Notes: generated by a model from the letters alone, not told the origin. A stretch of DNA of 23,184 bases from Chara braunii (GCA_003427395.1 BFEA01000034.1:2285314-2308497), one strand, 5' to 3'; shown: positions 7,825 through 16,250, counted from the stretch's first letter. Program-made: numbers and translations.

Positions 7825-8976
7825 ATGATCTGCGACAACCGCGCCCGGGTCTCTGTCAAAAAAAAAACGGAGAAGGGGGGGATGGTTGCAGAGGGAGAAA
7901 GTTCATTAAGTTTCAGAACCCCTATCTGGCTTAAGAAAAGAAGGGGGGAGTATTTACTGAGGGCAAGAGAAAAGAAGTCAGCACAGGTTCCAAAAAGGAT
8001 GCTCGAGACTGCTTGATCACTACCTAAATTACTGGCTGTGTTAGCAGGGTTGGTGTGAAAAGCTGTGACTGTGGACCAGCCACAGATGGCTATTCGCTTG
8101 TCATCCTAGTGATCCATTCGTAAGTAGCAGATTTGCATAAAGTGATCTCATTGGAGTCTCAATCGTCCAAGGACTTTCCGGTGAGAGCCTCAGTTACCAT
8201 ACCAAAAAATCAGTGACACGGACCTGTGTAGAGAGAAGGGTGGCGAGAGCATATTAAGAGTAACCTGCACATTGCACCAGGACAAAACAGAAGGTTGAGA
8301 AAGAACAGTCACCAATGACTTTCACTACTGTATGAGGATAATGGCGAAGGAGGCATTAAAATTAGTGAGAGACTAGAAGACCATTGAGTACACTCTTTAC
8401 ATATATGGCAGTGACAACAGGTTGCACAACACCTACTCATTCATTGAGGCAGTTGATCAGACCAGGGCGAAATCTAAGAGAGCATGAGAGTGCTCAGACC
8501 CCTCTCTTCAAGGATTCCACCAGCGCATCTATTCAGTAAGCAACTCACAACGTTTGATACTCATCGTTGTTAGTAGTGTTCAGTACTCAACGCAGTTACC
8601 AGTGAGACCCAACGTTGTTGGCACTAATCAAACAGCAATACAATCAACTGTCAATCAGTATTCAACCCGTGATCAAGCAGCATTTAATCTGTTCTTCAGT
8701 CAGTTTTTCAATCAGTGTTCACTCGGTGATCAGTCAATATACAATCAGTGGTTGATCAATACTATAATTGTATCATGGATGTTCGATATCAGCAAGCAAA
8801 ACTGCAGTTGCTCCCACTCATTGAGTGACCATGGTACGGTGACTTATTACTCCAACAGATTTCAAGCAACATCCAATCAGCAGTCATCTCAACATTCAAC
8901 TATCCAGCAATCAGCAGTCTATCAGTTTTCGGTTAAGCAGCCGATCGGTTCCCAACCGAGTATCCAGTCGGTTTGA
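7825..8976 (+). pseudogene. Long coding-like frame broken only by TGA and TAG
   Basis: From ATG 7825 one frame stays protein-like for about 384 codons. It is interrupted by TGA (8014, 8056, 8110, 8143, 8182, 8296, 8485) and TAG (8107, 8125, 8374), and ends at TGA 8974. It contains no TAA, although TAA occurs 16 times in the other two frames between 7817 and 8997. Convincing stretches include SSLSFRTPIWLKKRRGEYLL, DFHYCMRIMAKEALKLVRD and YTLYIYGSDNRLHNTYSFIE. The last 140 codons (8554-8973) are unbroken but Gln/Ser/Asn-rich, because the DNA there is a degenerate CAATCAGT repeat. No family was recognised. The simplest reading is a pseudogene with CGA-to-TGA and CAG-to-TAG decay. Sense use of UGA/UAG cannot be excluded from this alone. 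Confidence 0.4.
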
Positions 8977-9075
8977 GTAAAACTTCATCTAACCAAGTAA
9001 CTTTCACTCCACACTCGAATGAAACTCAATCGACACTCAATCATCAGAAGTGCATTCGATTATCATTATAAACCA
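8640..9075. repeat. Degenerate CAATCAGT-rich tandem sequence
   Basis: Words CAATCAGT, TCAGTCAG, CAATCAGC and CATTCA recur irregularly. This biases the overlapping frame to Gln, Ser and Asn, and suggests expansion of a short motif followed by drift. Confidence 0.6.
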
Positions 9076-9205
9076 ACCAGCATTCAGAGAGAACGTTGAG
9101 CCATCAGGGTCTGACTAGCAAAACAGACAACCCAAGACTCATCATTCAGTGGAGTGAGGCGAGCCGAGGGAATTACTAGAATCTAGCAGTAAAATCATTC
9201 ACCAC

Positions 9206-9849
9206 ATGAGTACAGTACAAACGCTCCCAGTCCCTGAGGCTATTCTCTCTAGCCTCAATCAAGTTGCTCTCAGGGACTCTTTCTGGTATCAGTATGTCAG
9301 TGCAATTCGTTTCAGGCAAGAAGAGCTGTATGTTTTTGTGGTTCACGCTCTGTTCGCTGGAGGAACCATTCATGACTTGAGACCCTATGTGAGGAGGGGA
9401 AAGACAACCATGAGCACCTTGACTCAGTCAGGATTGCAGCAGCCAAGTACCTTGAGGAGAGGGAAAGGGAGTTGGACGAGAGTGGTATCAAGCTGATCCG
9501 CAACTTTGGACCCAAGCTCTACGCCGACTGTCCCAAGCCTCCAGTACCTTTCACTCTCACAGATGGCTCTTGCTAGGGTGATCTGGTTGATCTGGCCAAA
9601 AGGTACATCTTCCCTGCGGTGATCAATTACGAAGCAGTGACTGAGCCATCCAAGTTTCCACATCTCAGACGAGGGATCTTCTCTCAACCATATCTTCCTA
9701 CACTATGGGAGGAGTTTTGTGCCATGGTTGATTTCCGCATCATGACACTTGGATGGGAATGCTCAGAGCTTGTAGGCTTTAGGTGGCTTTACATACAGAG
9801 ACCACACCCTCAGAGAGTACGGAGACATGGCAAGAAGCCCAAACGATAG
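9206..9849 (+). pseudogene. Decayed C-terminal coding region, one frameshift and one TAG
   Basis: An ATG at 9206 opens a frame reading SLNQVALRDSFWYQYVSAIR to DLRPYVRRGK. Near 9395-9403 the protein-like signal moves to another frame: IAAAKYLEERERELDESGIK, then YADCPKPPVPFTLTDGSC, TAG at 9574, and on through DLAKRYIFPAVINYEAVTEP, TLWEEFCAMVDFRIMTLGWE and a basic tail RRHGKKPKR ending at TAG 9847. About 214 codons in all. From 9193 to 9957 no TAA occurs in any plus-strand frame. A 3'UTR-like stretch with AATAAA follows, so this looks like the true 3' end of the gene. No family was recognised. Damage is light compared with the upstream segments. Confidence 0.5.
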
Positions 9850-10146
9850 ACAACAAAATGAGAGATTGAGTGTGAAGTGAGGACTCTTGATTGGTGTTGC
9901 TCATGCTCTCTTCCATATGTACTTTCTGAGACTGTTATGAGTTTTCATTCTTCCCTTTAACTTTGTCATTGCTCGAGTCAGTCAGTCTTGCTTCCTGCAT
10001 TGTTGTTTTGCTTGATGGTTTTACTCTTTGATGATTCTGTCATGGTTCTCAAAATTAGTAGGCCGACAAAATTGATGCATGTGTGACATACCAATATTTC
10101 ATGATTATTATTTGCATGATTGTCCACTGTTCTGAATGAAAATAAA
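9850..10146 (+). promoter_or_regulatory. 3'UTR-like sequence with AATAAA
   Basis: T-rich noncoding stretch after the TAG at 9847, containing the canonical poly(A) signal AATAAA at 10141-10146. It ends about 150 bp before R3 copy 2. Confidence 0.45.
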
Positions 10147-10239
10147 AGAGTCCTAAGACCAGGGACCGACGAAGACCGCAATTGAAGGGTCTCGCTCGAA
10201 GCCAGACACACACAATAGGAAGAGATTTGCTTTAATTAA

Positions 10240-10254
10240 TTTATTTTATTTATT
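10240..10254 (-). promoter_or_regulatory. Three overlapping AATAAA words on the minus strand
   Basis: TTTATT at 10240-10245, 10245-10250 and 10249-10254 reads as AATAAA on the minus strand, downstream of R3 copy 2 in its own orientation. It could be an A-rich tail or poly(A) signal of that element. Copy 1 lacks an equivalent. Confidence 0.35.
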
Positions 10255-10299
10255 GCAAAGATCTACAAAATCCTGTGTGACAGCCTATTGGCTTTCCGG

Positions 10300-10660
10300 T
10301 TGCTTGAAGCGGTCCGACTGGAAAAAGTGCGACACCACGCCCTGATGGGAAACGCTGAACCTCACGGTCGTGTCACGCAGGATGTTTTGTTTGAAAAATA
10401 ATCAGTCACCACTCCAACCGTGCGCGCGTGCTATACCTCTCACGACGCCCTGCGACAGGTCGGGACGTCGCGAGGTACAACCTACCTCTACCCGAGGGGC
10501 TGTCACCACCCTCAGGTGGCCGTATCCCTGCTGAGCTACCGGCCCACATGCGAAGGCTTTTACATGCCTTTGTAGAGGTAGGTCGGTTGATGGCGTTTGC
10601 TCGATCGTCGCAACATAGGAATGGGGTACGCGCGGTAAGACGCCTAAGACTGACCCGTTA
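10300..10660 (-). repeat. Structured repeat R3, copy 2
   Basis: Minus-strand homologue of 2424-2815. The shared hairpin is CTCGCGACG/CGTCGTGAG on the minus strand (10474-10466 with 10447-10439). One of its pairs is a G-T wobble valid only on that strand. The long-range stem is a perfect 12 bp, ACCTACCTCTAC (10480-10491) with GTAGAGGTAGGT (10572-10583), where copy 1 has 8 pairs with two wobbles. Minus-strand CCACC-TGAG-GGTGG lies about 42 nt before CCTCGC, as in copy 1. Short open frames on both strands are incidental. Confidence 0.7.
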
Positions 10661-10767
10661 GTCAAGTCAGGTTCGGGATATGATTTCTCTATCCTGTACT
10701 TCTAGATATTCAGGTCGAACTTTTAGAAGGTCGTCTATTTTCGCATCTGCTCCCAAAACATATTATT

Positions 10768-11365
10768 CTTATAACCACTACGATCAAAGTACTAATCAAG
10801 CCATGTAACTGGCAATGACATTTTATTCTGCTTGATAGATGACTGAACATCAGATAGTATAGAAGTTATATAGGACTGATAATGAATATGGAGGTATTAC
10901 CGCTGGGAACCCTTTCCACTTTCACAAGTGTTGTGTGCCCAATAGTCTTCATGATGTCAATCCCAGTTCAATCCAAACCATGCACAAGACAGACCTGCGC
11001 AAAATAATGCAAAAACAGTTCACATGCCATGTACTAACGGCGTCAACCATCAACCATTGACATTGTCCCTCACTCCCCAAACCATGTATGATAGCTCTGT
11101 CTTTCCTGAGACGTAAGCCCAACCCCTTCACAATTTTCTTCAAAGGACCCTTGAGATTGCTTAGGACCATTTAGGCAATGACCACATGTGACGGTTTTAC
11201 TGACCACAGGGTTTGACTTTAGATGTGGGTATCAAGTCAAGGGGGAAAAGTTGAATCAGCAACGACCGACCTGTTATCGAGAGATAACAGAAAAACTGAC
11301 CCTTTTATGTTTGACTTCTCCTTCAATTGCAGTACATCAAAACAGAGACCTGCACACACACAAGT
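10768..11365 (-). repeat. Repeat block R2, right (minus) copy
   Basis: Minus-strand counterpart of 930-1500. CTGTTATC-GAGA-GATAACAG at 11271-11290 corresponds to the hairpin at 1012-1030. The flanking GTCGGT and several blocks down to 10768 are collinear. It lacks the TA run and ribozyme segment of the left copy. A minus-strand ATG frame of 73 codons (11170-10949; LKGPLKKIVKGLGLRLRKDR) looks moderately protein-like but is not preserved in the left copy, so it is not called as a gene. Confidence 0.7.
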
Positions 11366-11408
11366 CAACAAGGATTCAACACCCCCTCTCGATTTGCCAC
11401 ATATTGAT

Positions 11409-11624
11409 ATCTAAGGGTCAAGCCCTTAGATCTGGCCTGTGAGCTTTTGGGATCAACATCCCAAAGTGTATCCCCTTAGCTTCTACCTATCCTATGTTAT
11501 CTGTCACTCTTCCTCCTTTTGTTCAAGGAGTCTTTTGCCTATGTCCTAAGTTGTCTTAGGCAAAATAATATTTCCCCTACCTAGCGTTTTCTCTCTTATG
11601 GATAAGCACCCCATTTGGTGCTTA
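11409..11624. repeat. Run of strong hairpins
   Basis: Perfect stems are ATCTAAGGG/CCCTTAGAT (11409-11431, 9 bp), TTTGGGAT-CAAC-ATCCCAAA (11446-11465), TTTTGCCTA/TAGGCAAAA (11533-11565, 9 bp; CCTAAG-TTGT-CTTAGG at 11545-11560 competes for the same 3' strand) and TAAGCACC/GGTGCTTA (11603-11624). A further one, GAGT-c-GCTCC-CGCT-GGAGC-ACTC, lies at 11774-11796. Noncoding, part of the right arm. Confidence 0.6.
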
Positions 11625-11830
11625 CGCGGTAATGTAGCTGAGATCAACTCATGTCGTTGGCGGTTTCTCCCTTAGGAGTTTATTAATGAACTGCGGCTAC
11701 GTGAAGCTTCTTCTTTTCTAATTCTTTGTCTCAGCGGTGTTTTTCTTTTATTCTGTTTTTTCTATAACTTTTAGAGTCGCTCCCGCTGGAGCACTCCATT
11801 TTTCCTTTCTCTTCTTCTTGTCTTGACATA

Positions 11831-12925
11831 CACAAGTAGTAGGTTGACTCACCCGTGAATCTTCCACTACTTGATCAATTCCAGGCAAAAACGGTTAGTC
11901 AAAGGAGTAGTCGAGTAACCCCACGGGAGCACTCAACCACTCTTCAAAGTCCATGCAGTCCTTATGCAATCAATTATCTCAAACACTCTTATGAAGGTGA
12001 CTGCATAACTCATATGAGAGCATCCTTTTATTAGTTAAGCAGGTAGTTAGGAGGTCCTGGTCGAACCATCTCAACACTTGACCCAACATTCAGAAAAACA
12101 CTCAAGATCCAGGTGTCAATACAAAATTCAAGTTAGTAAGAGGTTGTCTTCACGGAAGCCTTCTATTACTCCTTCATAAAAAATCCAGCCTATCCTAAAA
12201 AGTGTAATAGGGCGACCCCATGGAAGCCTCCCGTAACCTCGTCTAATGTTAAATAGATAGGTCGTTGGTAAGTAACCATGCCATCCATTAATCATACTCA
12301 AACAAGTAGTAGGGTTAATTACCCGGGAGTATCCCTCTACTGTCCAAACACAATCACCTCATTCCTTCCCCCGTTTGTCGATCCCCAAATCAAACAAGTA
12401 TTAAGATAACCCTCCCGGGAGTCATCCTGCTACCAGTTTGATGCGTAGGAGATCAGTCAAAACAACTTTTAGTTAAGTTGCCCTGACCGTTTCACCTACC
12501 TTGCCTATGCAACGTAATTGAGCAAAAGGTATGCCGACTCCTACAGGAAGTTGGGCAGATCGTCCTAGACTTAGGAGCTCGTGTACTCACGCAGTGAGTA
12601 CTTAATTCCCTTCCTAGTCTAGTCGGATCAGCGATAGGAGAGTCCTATGGGAGCCTCCTTCTACCTTCACTTCTATTAGTCATTGAAGATATGTACCCCA
12701 CAGGAGTACCAGATTACCTCTTAGATCTAGCCTACAAGTCAACAGAGAAGACGCACGGCACCTTCCTGTTACCAACGCCGAAATCGAACATACGTTTCAT
12801 CAAATTGTCATTTTAATCAGATGAATGGCAGGGTAACTTTGCACGACGAGTACCCCGTCATCCATCTTAGTTAGCTCATGGAAGCAGTGTGAGGACTTCT
12901 CGGGAGTCTCCATCACACGGCTTTG
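11831..12925. repeat. Array of dispersed hairpin units, right arm
   Basis: About ten units share a two-level fold with an ACCC..GGGAG-type inner loop. The clearest are CAAGTAGT/ACTACTTG (11833-11873), AGGAGT/ACTCTT with nested GAGT/ACTC (11903-11944), AGTAG-AGGG/CCCT-CTACT (12305-12341) and GTGTGA/TCACAC with inner GACTTC-TCG-GGAGTC (12887-12918). Others are near 12130, 12190, 12395, 12640 and 12690. Arm sequences differ widely, yet pairing is kept. Spacing ranges from about 60 to 250 bp. No gene is present. Confidence 0.6.
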
Positions 12926-13317
12926 TCTCTCAAACCCAAGCAAACTAGGTTCCTTCTCGGTTCTCCTAGGTTCCTTCCTTTCATCAGGCAGGATTCTTAC
13001 TTCAATCGTATACCCTTTTTCATTTCGATATACTTTAGTATTGAAGAAAGTACAAACAGTATCTCACACACCCATACAGACAATCCAGTAGAAGGTTGTA
13101 ACTTGTATGGGTATATGGGAACGAAATGAAACATGCGTACCTTATGGTTCCCTGCCTCTAGAGTTGCTCCTGAACCCCGACAGAGCTCCCACAATCGCCG
13201 TGTTGTACCTGCCTTTTTTATCATCTTTTTTCCACAGAGCAGACTTTTTCAATTTAGATAGGTCATATTATTTCGAATAGCTTGTGAAAACATAGGGAAC
13301 TGAGGGGAACAGATTAT
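12926..13317. other. No gene seen
   Basis: Mixed sequence with short incidental frames on both strands. Confidence 0.4.
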
Positions 13318-13634
13318 GGGAGAATGGAGAAGGATGGAGGAGCCAGACGCCGACACACGGTGACGATGTCCTTTCTCCTCTCCAATGCCCCACACCTCTT
13401 CCTATCTGGGTCCCCAGCTACCTTTGTTATCAATCAACAAAGAACGGTAATCATAATAATATTTTTGGACAGATGTAGAGAAAGGTGAACGAAGGGATTA
13501 GATCAAGGGAGAATGAAGGAGGATGGAGGAGGCATGCTCCGTCACACGCTGACGATGTCCCTCTTCTCTCCAATGCCCCGCACTCTCCTCTTCTCTGCCC
13601 CTTGTCTATCTCATGATGTTTCAATAGTGAAACA
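13318..13634 (+). repeat. Local duplication of a ~125-bp unit
   Basis: 13318-13442 and 13508-13634 are homologous, sharing GGGAGAATG, GATGGAGGAG, TGACGATGTCC and CCAATGCCCC. Each ends in a 7-bp hairpin with different arms: CTTTGTT/AACAAAG (13422-13442) and TGTTTCA-ATAG-TGAAACA (13617-13634). Copy 2 also has CGTCA-CACGC-TGACG, while copy 1 keeps it with one mismatch. Confidence 0.7.
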
Positions 13635-13641
13635 ACAACCA

Positions 13642-13642
<1 letters not shown>

Positions 13643-13718
<76 letters not shown>
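13643..13718. repeat. (TAA)n microsatellite, ~25 units
   Basis: Uninterrupted trinucleotide run of 76 bp, immediately after the duplicated hairpin. Confidence 0.98.
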
Positions 13719-13869
13719 CATCGTATTGTCGGTAACACTCTGTCAAGTATATTGAATAACTTTTCAATGAGCAACCAGTCAATGGAAAGGGGAAAAACGT
13801 CTTATCAATGTAGCATTCGTTAGAAGTCTCCCCTCCATTTCTACTTCCCTCTACCCTTTTGTTCCCCTC

Positions 13870-14205
13870 ATGGTCCTGGGTACAGTCTCCCTCTCGCTGC
13901 TCAGTACGCCTGCTCTTTCGAACCATATGGGTGTATGCTTGCTACCCAGCTTGCTTGTAAGGCTGTGCGGACGCATGCTTGCTGCCCTTAATACCCAACC
14001 ATTGCCCGCCAGTGCCCCGTTGTTCGACTGCGGGACACGCCACCCTGCTCCTGCGCGCGAGTGTGGTGTCAAGGCTGCTTTCTCTGCGGTCCGCAACCAT
14101 TCTGTGACATGTAAGCGTCAAGCAGCGCTTGCCCAAGGTGCAACGACCCATCTCCTGGGTTTAGCCGCCCGGTGCAGTTACTTCCTCTTAGAAGACCCAG
14201 GGTGA
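13870..14205 (+). CDS. Weak hypothetical open frame
   Basis: ATG at 13870 gives 111 codons, Ala/Leu/Cys-rich, beginning MVLGTVSLSLLSTPALSNHM, which could pass for a hydrophobic leader. The DNA has internal repetition (ATGCTTGCTACCC and ATGCTTGCTGCCC), and the opposite strand is equally open. No domain or splice context supports it. Probably a chance frame. Confidence 0.15.
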   Translation: MVLGTVSLSLLSTPALSNHMGVCLLPSLLVRLCGRMLAALNTQPLPASAPLFDCGTRHPAPARECGVKAAFSAVRNHSVTCKRQAALAQGATTHLLGLAARCSYFLLEDPG

Positions 14206-14354
14206 GGCCCATGCTGCACTTCAACTAACTAGCCTGTAGCAACTGTCTGAGAACCACTTTTGAAATCGCTGAGGTAGGGGTTTTCCGTAGACACTTCGGC
14301 CGCCCCTCACTTATGGCGGCAGAAGGCTGGTTGTGGTATCCGCAATGTGATTCA

Positions 14355-14450
14355 ATAATAATAATACAAAAATAAAAATAACGATAATAATAATAATAAT
14401 AAATACTAATAATGATAATAATAATAATAATAAATAATATTAATATTAGT
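14355..14450. repeat. Imperfect (TAA)n microsatellite
   Basis: TAA/AAT trinucleotides broken by ACAAAAATA and similar interruptions. Confidence 0.9.
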
Positions 14451-14469
14451 AGTTACTGACTACGTTGCA

Positions 14470-14565
14470 TAGAGTACACGTACGGCGGCTTTCCGTACGA
14501 AACGTACAGGTAATTTCTGTACGGGATCTGTACGGGAACCTGTACGTCTTGTACGCCCCCGTACG
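14470..14565 (+). repeat. GTACG-rich inverted repeats
   Basis: GTACG or CGTAC recurs about nine times. Stems include CGTACGG/CCGTACG and CGTACAG/CTGTACG (7 bp each). The same words build R1, 170 bp downstream, so both may belong to one repeat interrupted by A-rich sequence. Confidence 0.6.
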
Positions 14566-14734
14566 AAAAAGCAAAAAAAAAGAAAAAAAAAAAGTCATCA
14601 AAAAAATCCGAAAACAAAAATGTGATGCAACAACACAAAACAAGCAACATTTGGTTGAGCATCATCTTCGAATTCTGATTAGAGTTTGAGAAAAAACTAA
14701 AAACAATATCGGATTAAAAAAAAAAAAAAAAAAA
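14566..14734. repeat. A-rich segment with poly(A) run
   Basis: A-rich sequence ending in 19 uninterrupted A bases (14716-14734), directly before the R1 palindrome. Confidence 0.7.
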
Positions 14735-14820
14735 CTCGTACGGGGCCCCTAGCGTACGAGTAGCGTATGAGTACAACAGTACGAATCCGTACTCGTGCGA
14801 GGGTGCGTACAAGTGGCAAC
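14735..14820 (+). repeat. Dispersed repeat R1, copy 2, with upstream palindrome
   Basis: 14756-14820 matches 1-65. The stem is retained as CGTATGAGTAC (14764-14774) with GTACTCGTGCG (14789-14799). Both stem differences from copy 1 are single-base changes giving T-G wobbles. Just upstream, CTCGTACG/CGTACGAG (14735-14760) forms a perfect 8-bp stem that window position 1 truncates in copy 1. Confidence 0.85.
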
Positions 14821-14984
14821 GCAGGTTACCGACTTCAGTCCACAAAACCACTTTGAAAGCTAGGAAGTTTGATATCATTCGGAAAATGAAACTTCATTGA
14901 TACTAAATTAACAGGGGACCAGAGCATTGTTTCCGAATGCTAGTGAGCATATTCTCCCTTCCACTTGCATACGAATCCAGAGTC

Positions 14985-15127
14985 CTTCCCTCCTCTTGGA
15001 GCTTTGCGCCCAGACTACCATCACGCAGCTATTACCAGCCCACGAATCGATAACGCAACTGTTGACGTCAGCAGCAGGGCCAAAGTATGTGAATAATGGT
15101 GATTTCGTAGACCACCGCCAAGTACAG
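14985..15127 (+). pseudogene. Exon-like segment A, paralogue of 16675-16778
   Basis: Shares with segment B the leader CCCAGACTAC, GAYGTCARCARC in the middle and the splice junction AG|GTATGTG (donor at 15128). The initiating ATGGC of B is replaced, and an extra base breaks the equivalent frame. It therefore looks like a non-functional copy, although an alternative frame (GPKYVNNGDFVDHRQVQ) runs to the donor. Confidence 0.45.
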
Positions 15128-15540
15128 GTATGTGTTCTCACATCATCAACCTCCCATTTCTCTCTCCTTGTGTCATGTCTGTCTCTTGTTTGTTCTTTGT
15201 TTGTCTGTCTGCTTGATATTCCTTATTTTTTCCGCCTGTGTCTCGATTATCTGTGTGGTCGTCTCTCTATTTATTTCTACTTGTATGCTCATGTACGTTT
15301 GTCTGTCTGTTTGTCCGTTTGTGTGTGTTGGTTTTGTATATCTGACGCTGCCTGTTGGCCTGCAGCTGTCAGTCTATACCAGTTTGTGACAAGCTTGCCA
15401 CGCCCGCTTGTTCTCATTTCTTACTCTCCTACTCTCTTTCGCATACATACTCACATGTACACATTCATGGGTAAGACGGTGAGCCCTTATGCATTAATCA
15501 AATGATCCACTGGGCAGACCGTCTGTCTCGTCTGTCAGTT
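15128..15540 (+). other. Intron-like sequence A, TCTG pyrimidine-rich
   Basis: Begins GTATGT. The body (15160-15330) is dense in TCTG/TTTG words with few purines. The tail at 15481-15522 (GAGCCCTTAT...GGGCAGACCGT) matches 17171-17211 in intron B at about 34 of 42 positions. An acceptor was not fixed. Confidence 0.5.
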
Positions 15541-15911
15541 TGGCCGGTATGTATGTTTGGTCTGTTTGTCGAGTCTTGAACCGTAGGTCCGTTACGTAGG
15601 TGTTAAGCATGTAGTTGCATCGTTGTTGTAGGATTGCGGAAAGGTCAGGGTCTTAGCTGCAACCTTCCTACAAGGTCAAGGCCGTAACTGCTACAGTGTA
15701 GGAGGGCCAAATCCACAAACTTCCAGAAGGTCCGGAAGTGGCCCTTCAAACATTTGTTCGCAGCAGATCAGAGGCAAGTGAGCAAGTGGCAAGGTCCCCC
15801 CCCTTGCTTGATTCAGTGATACCCATCCCCAGTCCCAACGAATACCACGCGGGACTGTGTTCACCAGGTGTCGACCAGCACAAAAATATAATTCAGGAGG
15901 CGACGCTCAGC
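15541..15911. other. No supported gene
   Basis: Contains AAGGTC-type repeats at 15635-15735 and a 6-bp hairpin ACTTCC/GGAAGT near 15720-15740. A plus-strand 96-codon frame (15738-16028) is antisense to the minus-strand candidate exon region and has no support. Confidence 0.4.
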
Positions 15912-16250
15912 TTATTCTGTCATTTTATGCGTAAGCCATGCGGAAGTGCTGCCACAGTGACTTGTGCGAGGTGGTCTGCAGATGCACCCGACGTCAAAGT
16001 GGGCAGAGTAAAGGTTGCGCAGCCATAGCCAGCAGTGTTGAGCGGTCATAGATGTAGTCGTTGGTAGGCGAGTGAAGCGTGTGTGTGTGTGGTTTAGTGT
16101 GTCGCGTATGGGATATCCAGGGTGATCTTGAGTTGAGTGTATGTCATCTGCGAAGTTGGACACAATAGCGAACAGAGAGTTGTTGAGCGCATCAGTGTTG
16201 TAGCCTTTCTGAAGCGAGTTTTGCATTTGAACTGTGTTTTCGGTTGCCAT
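15912..16250 (-). CDS. Hypothetical small protein or first exon, paralogue of segment B
   Basis: ATG at 16250 opens 112 codons on the minus strand. The first 45 residues resemble segment B: DALNNSLFAIVSNFADDIHS here against DDVNNSLRYEQISDCVVTS there. Both begin with MA, and both have similar sequence just before the ATG. In B the exon ends at a GT donor. At the aligned position here the DNA reads CTG|GATATC, with no GT for about 80 nt on the minus strand. Either the frame reads through to 15912 or a non-canonical donor is used. Homology is likely limited to about 16120-16250. No known family. Confidence 0.35.
   Translation of the reverse strand: MATENTVQMQNSLQKGYNTDALNNSLFAIVSNFADDIHSTQDHPGYPIRDTLNHTHTRFTRLPTTTSMTAQHCWLWLRNLYSAHFDVGCICRPPRTSHCGSTSAWLTHKMTE

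Noticed and set aside
8350-8380. A 12-nt intron (GTGAGAGACTAG) that would remove the TAG at 8374
   Set aside because: Too short for a spliceosomal intron in the lineages suggested here, and no similar case was seen at the other stops.
10527-10538. Minus-strand TAGCTCAGCAGG, a match to the pol III A box, suggesting a tRNA or tRNA-derived SINE
   Set aside because: No B box at the usual distance, no acceptor or anticodon arms, and the equivalent position in R3 copy 1 does not match.
13621-13926. Minus-strand frame with a long tyrosine run
   Set aside because: It is the translation of the (TAA)n microsatellite.
14927-15505. 192-codon open frame
   Set aside because: It runs across the exon-like segment A donor into a TCTG-rich intron-like tract. 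Most of its length is low-complexity Leu/Cys/Ser.
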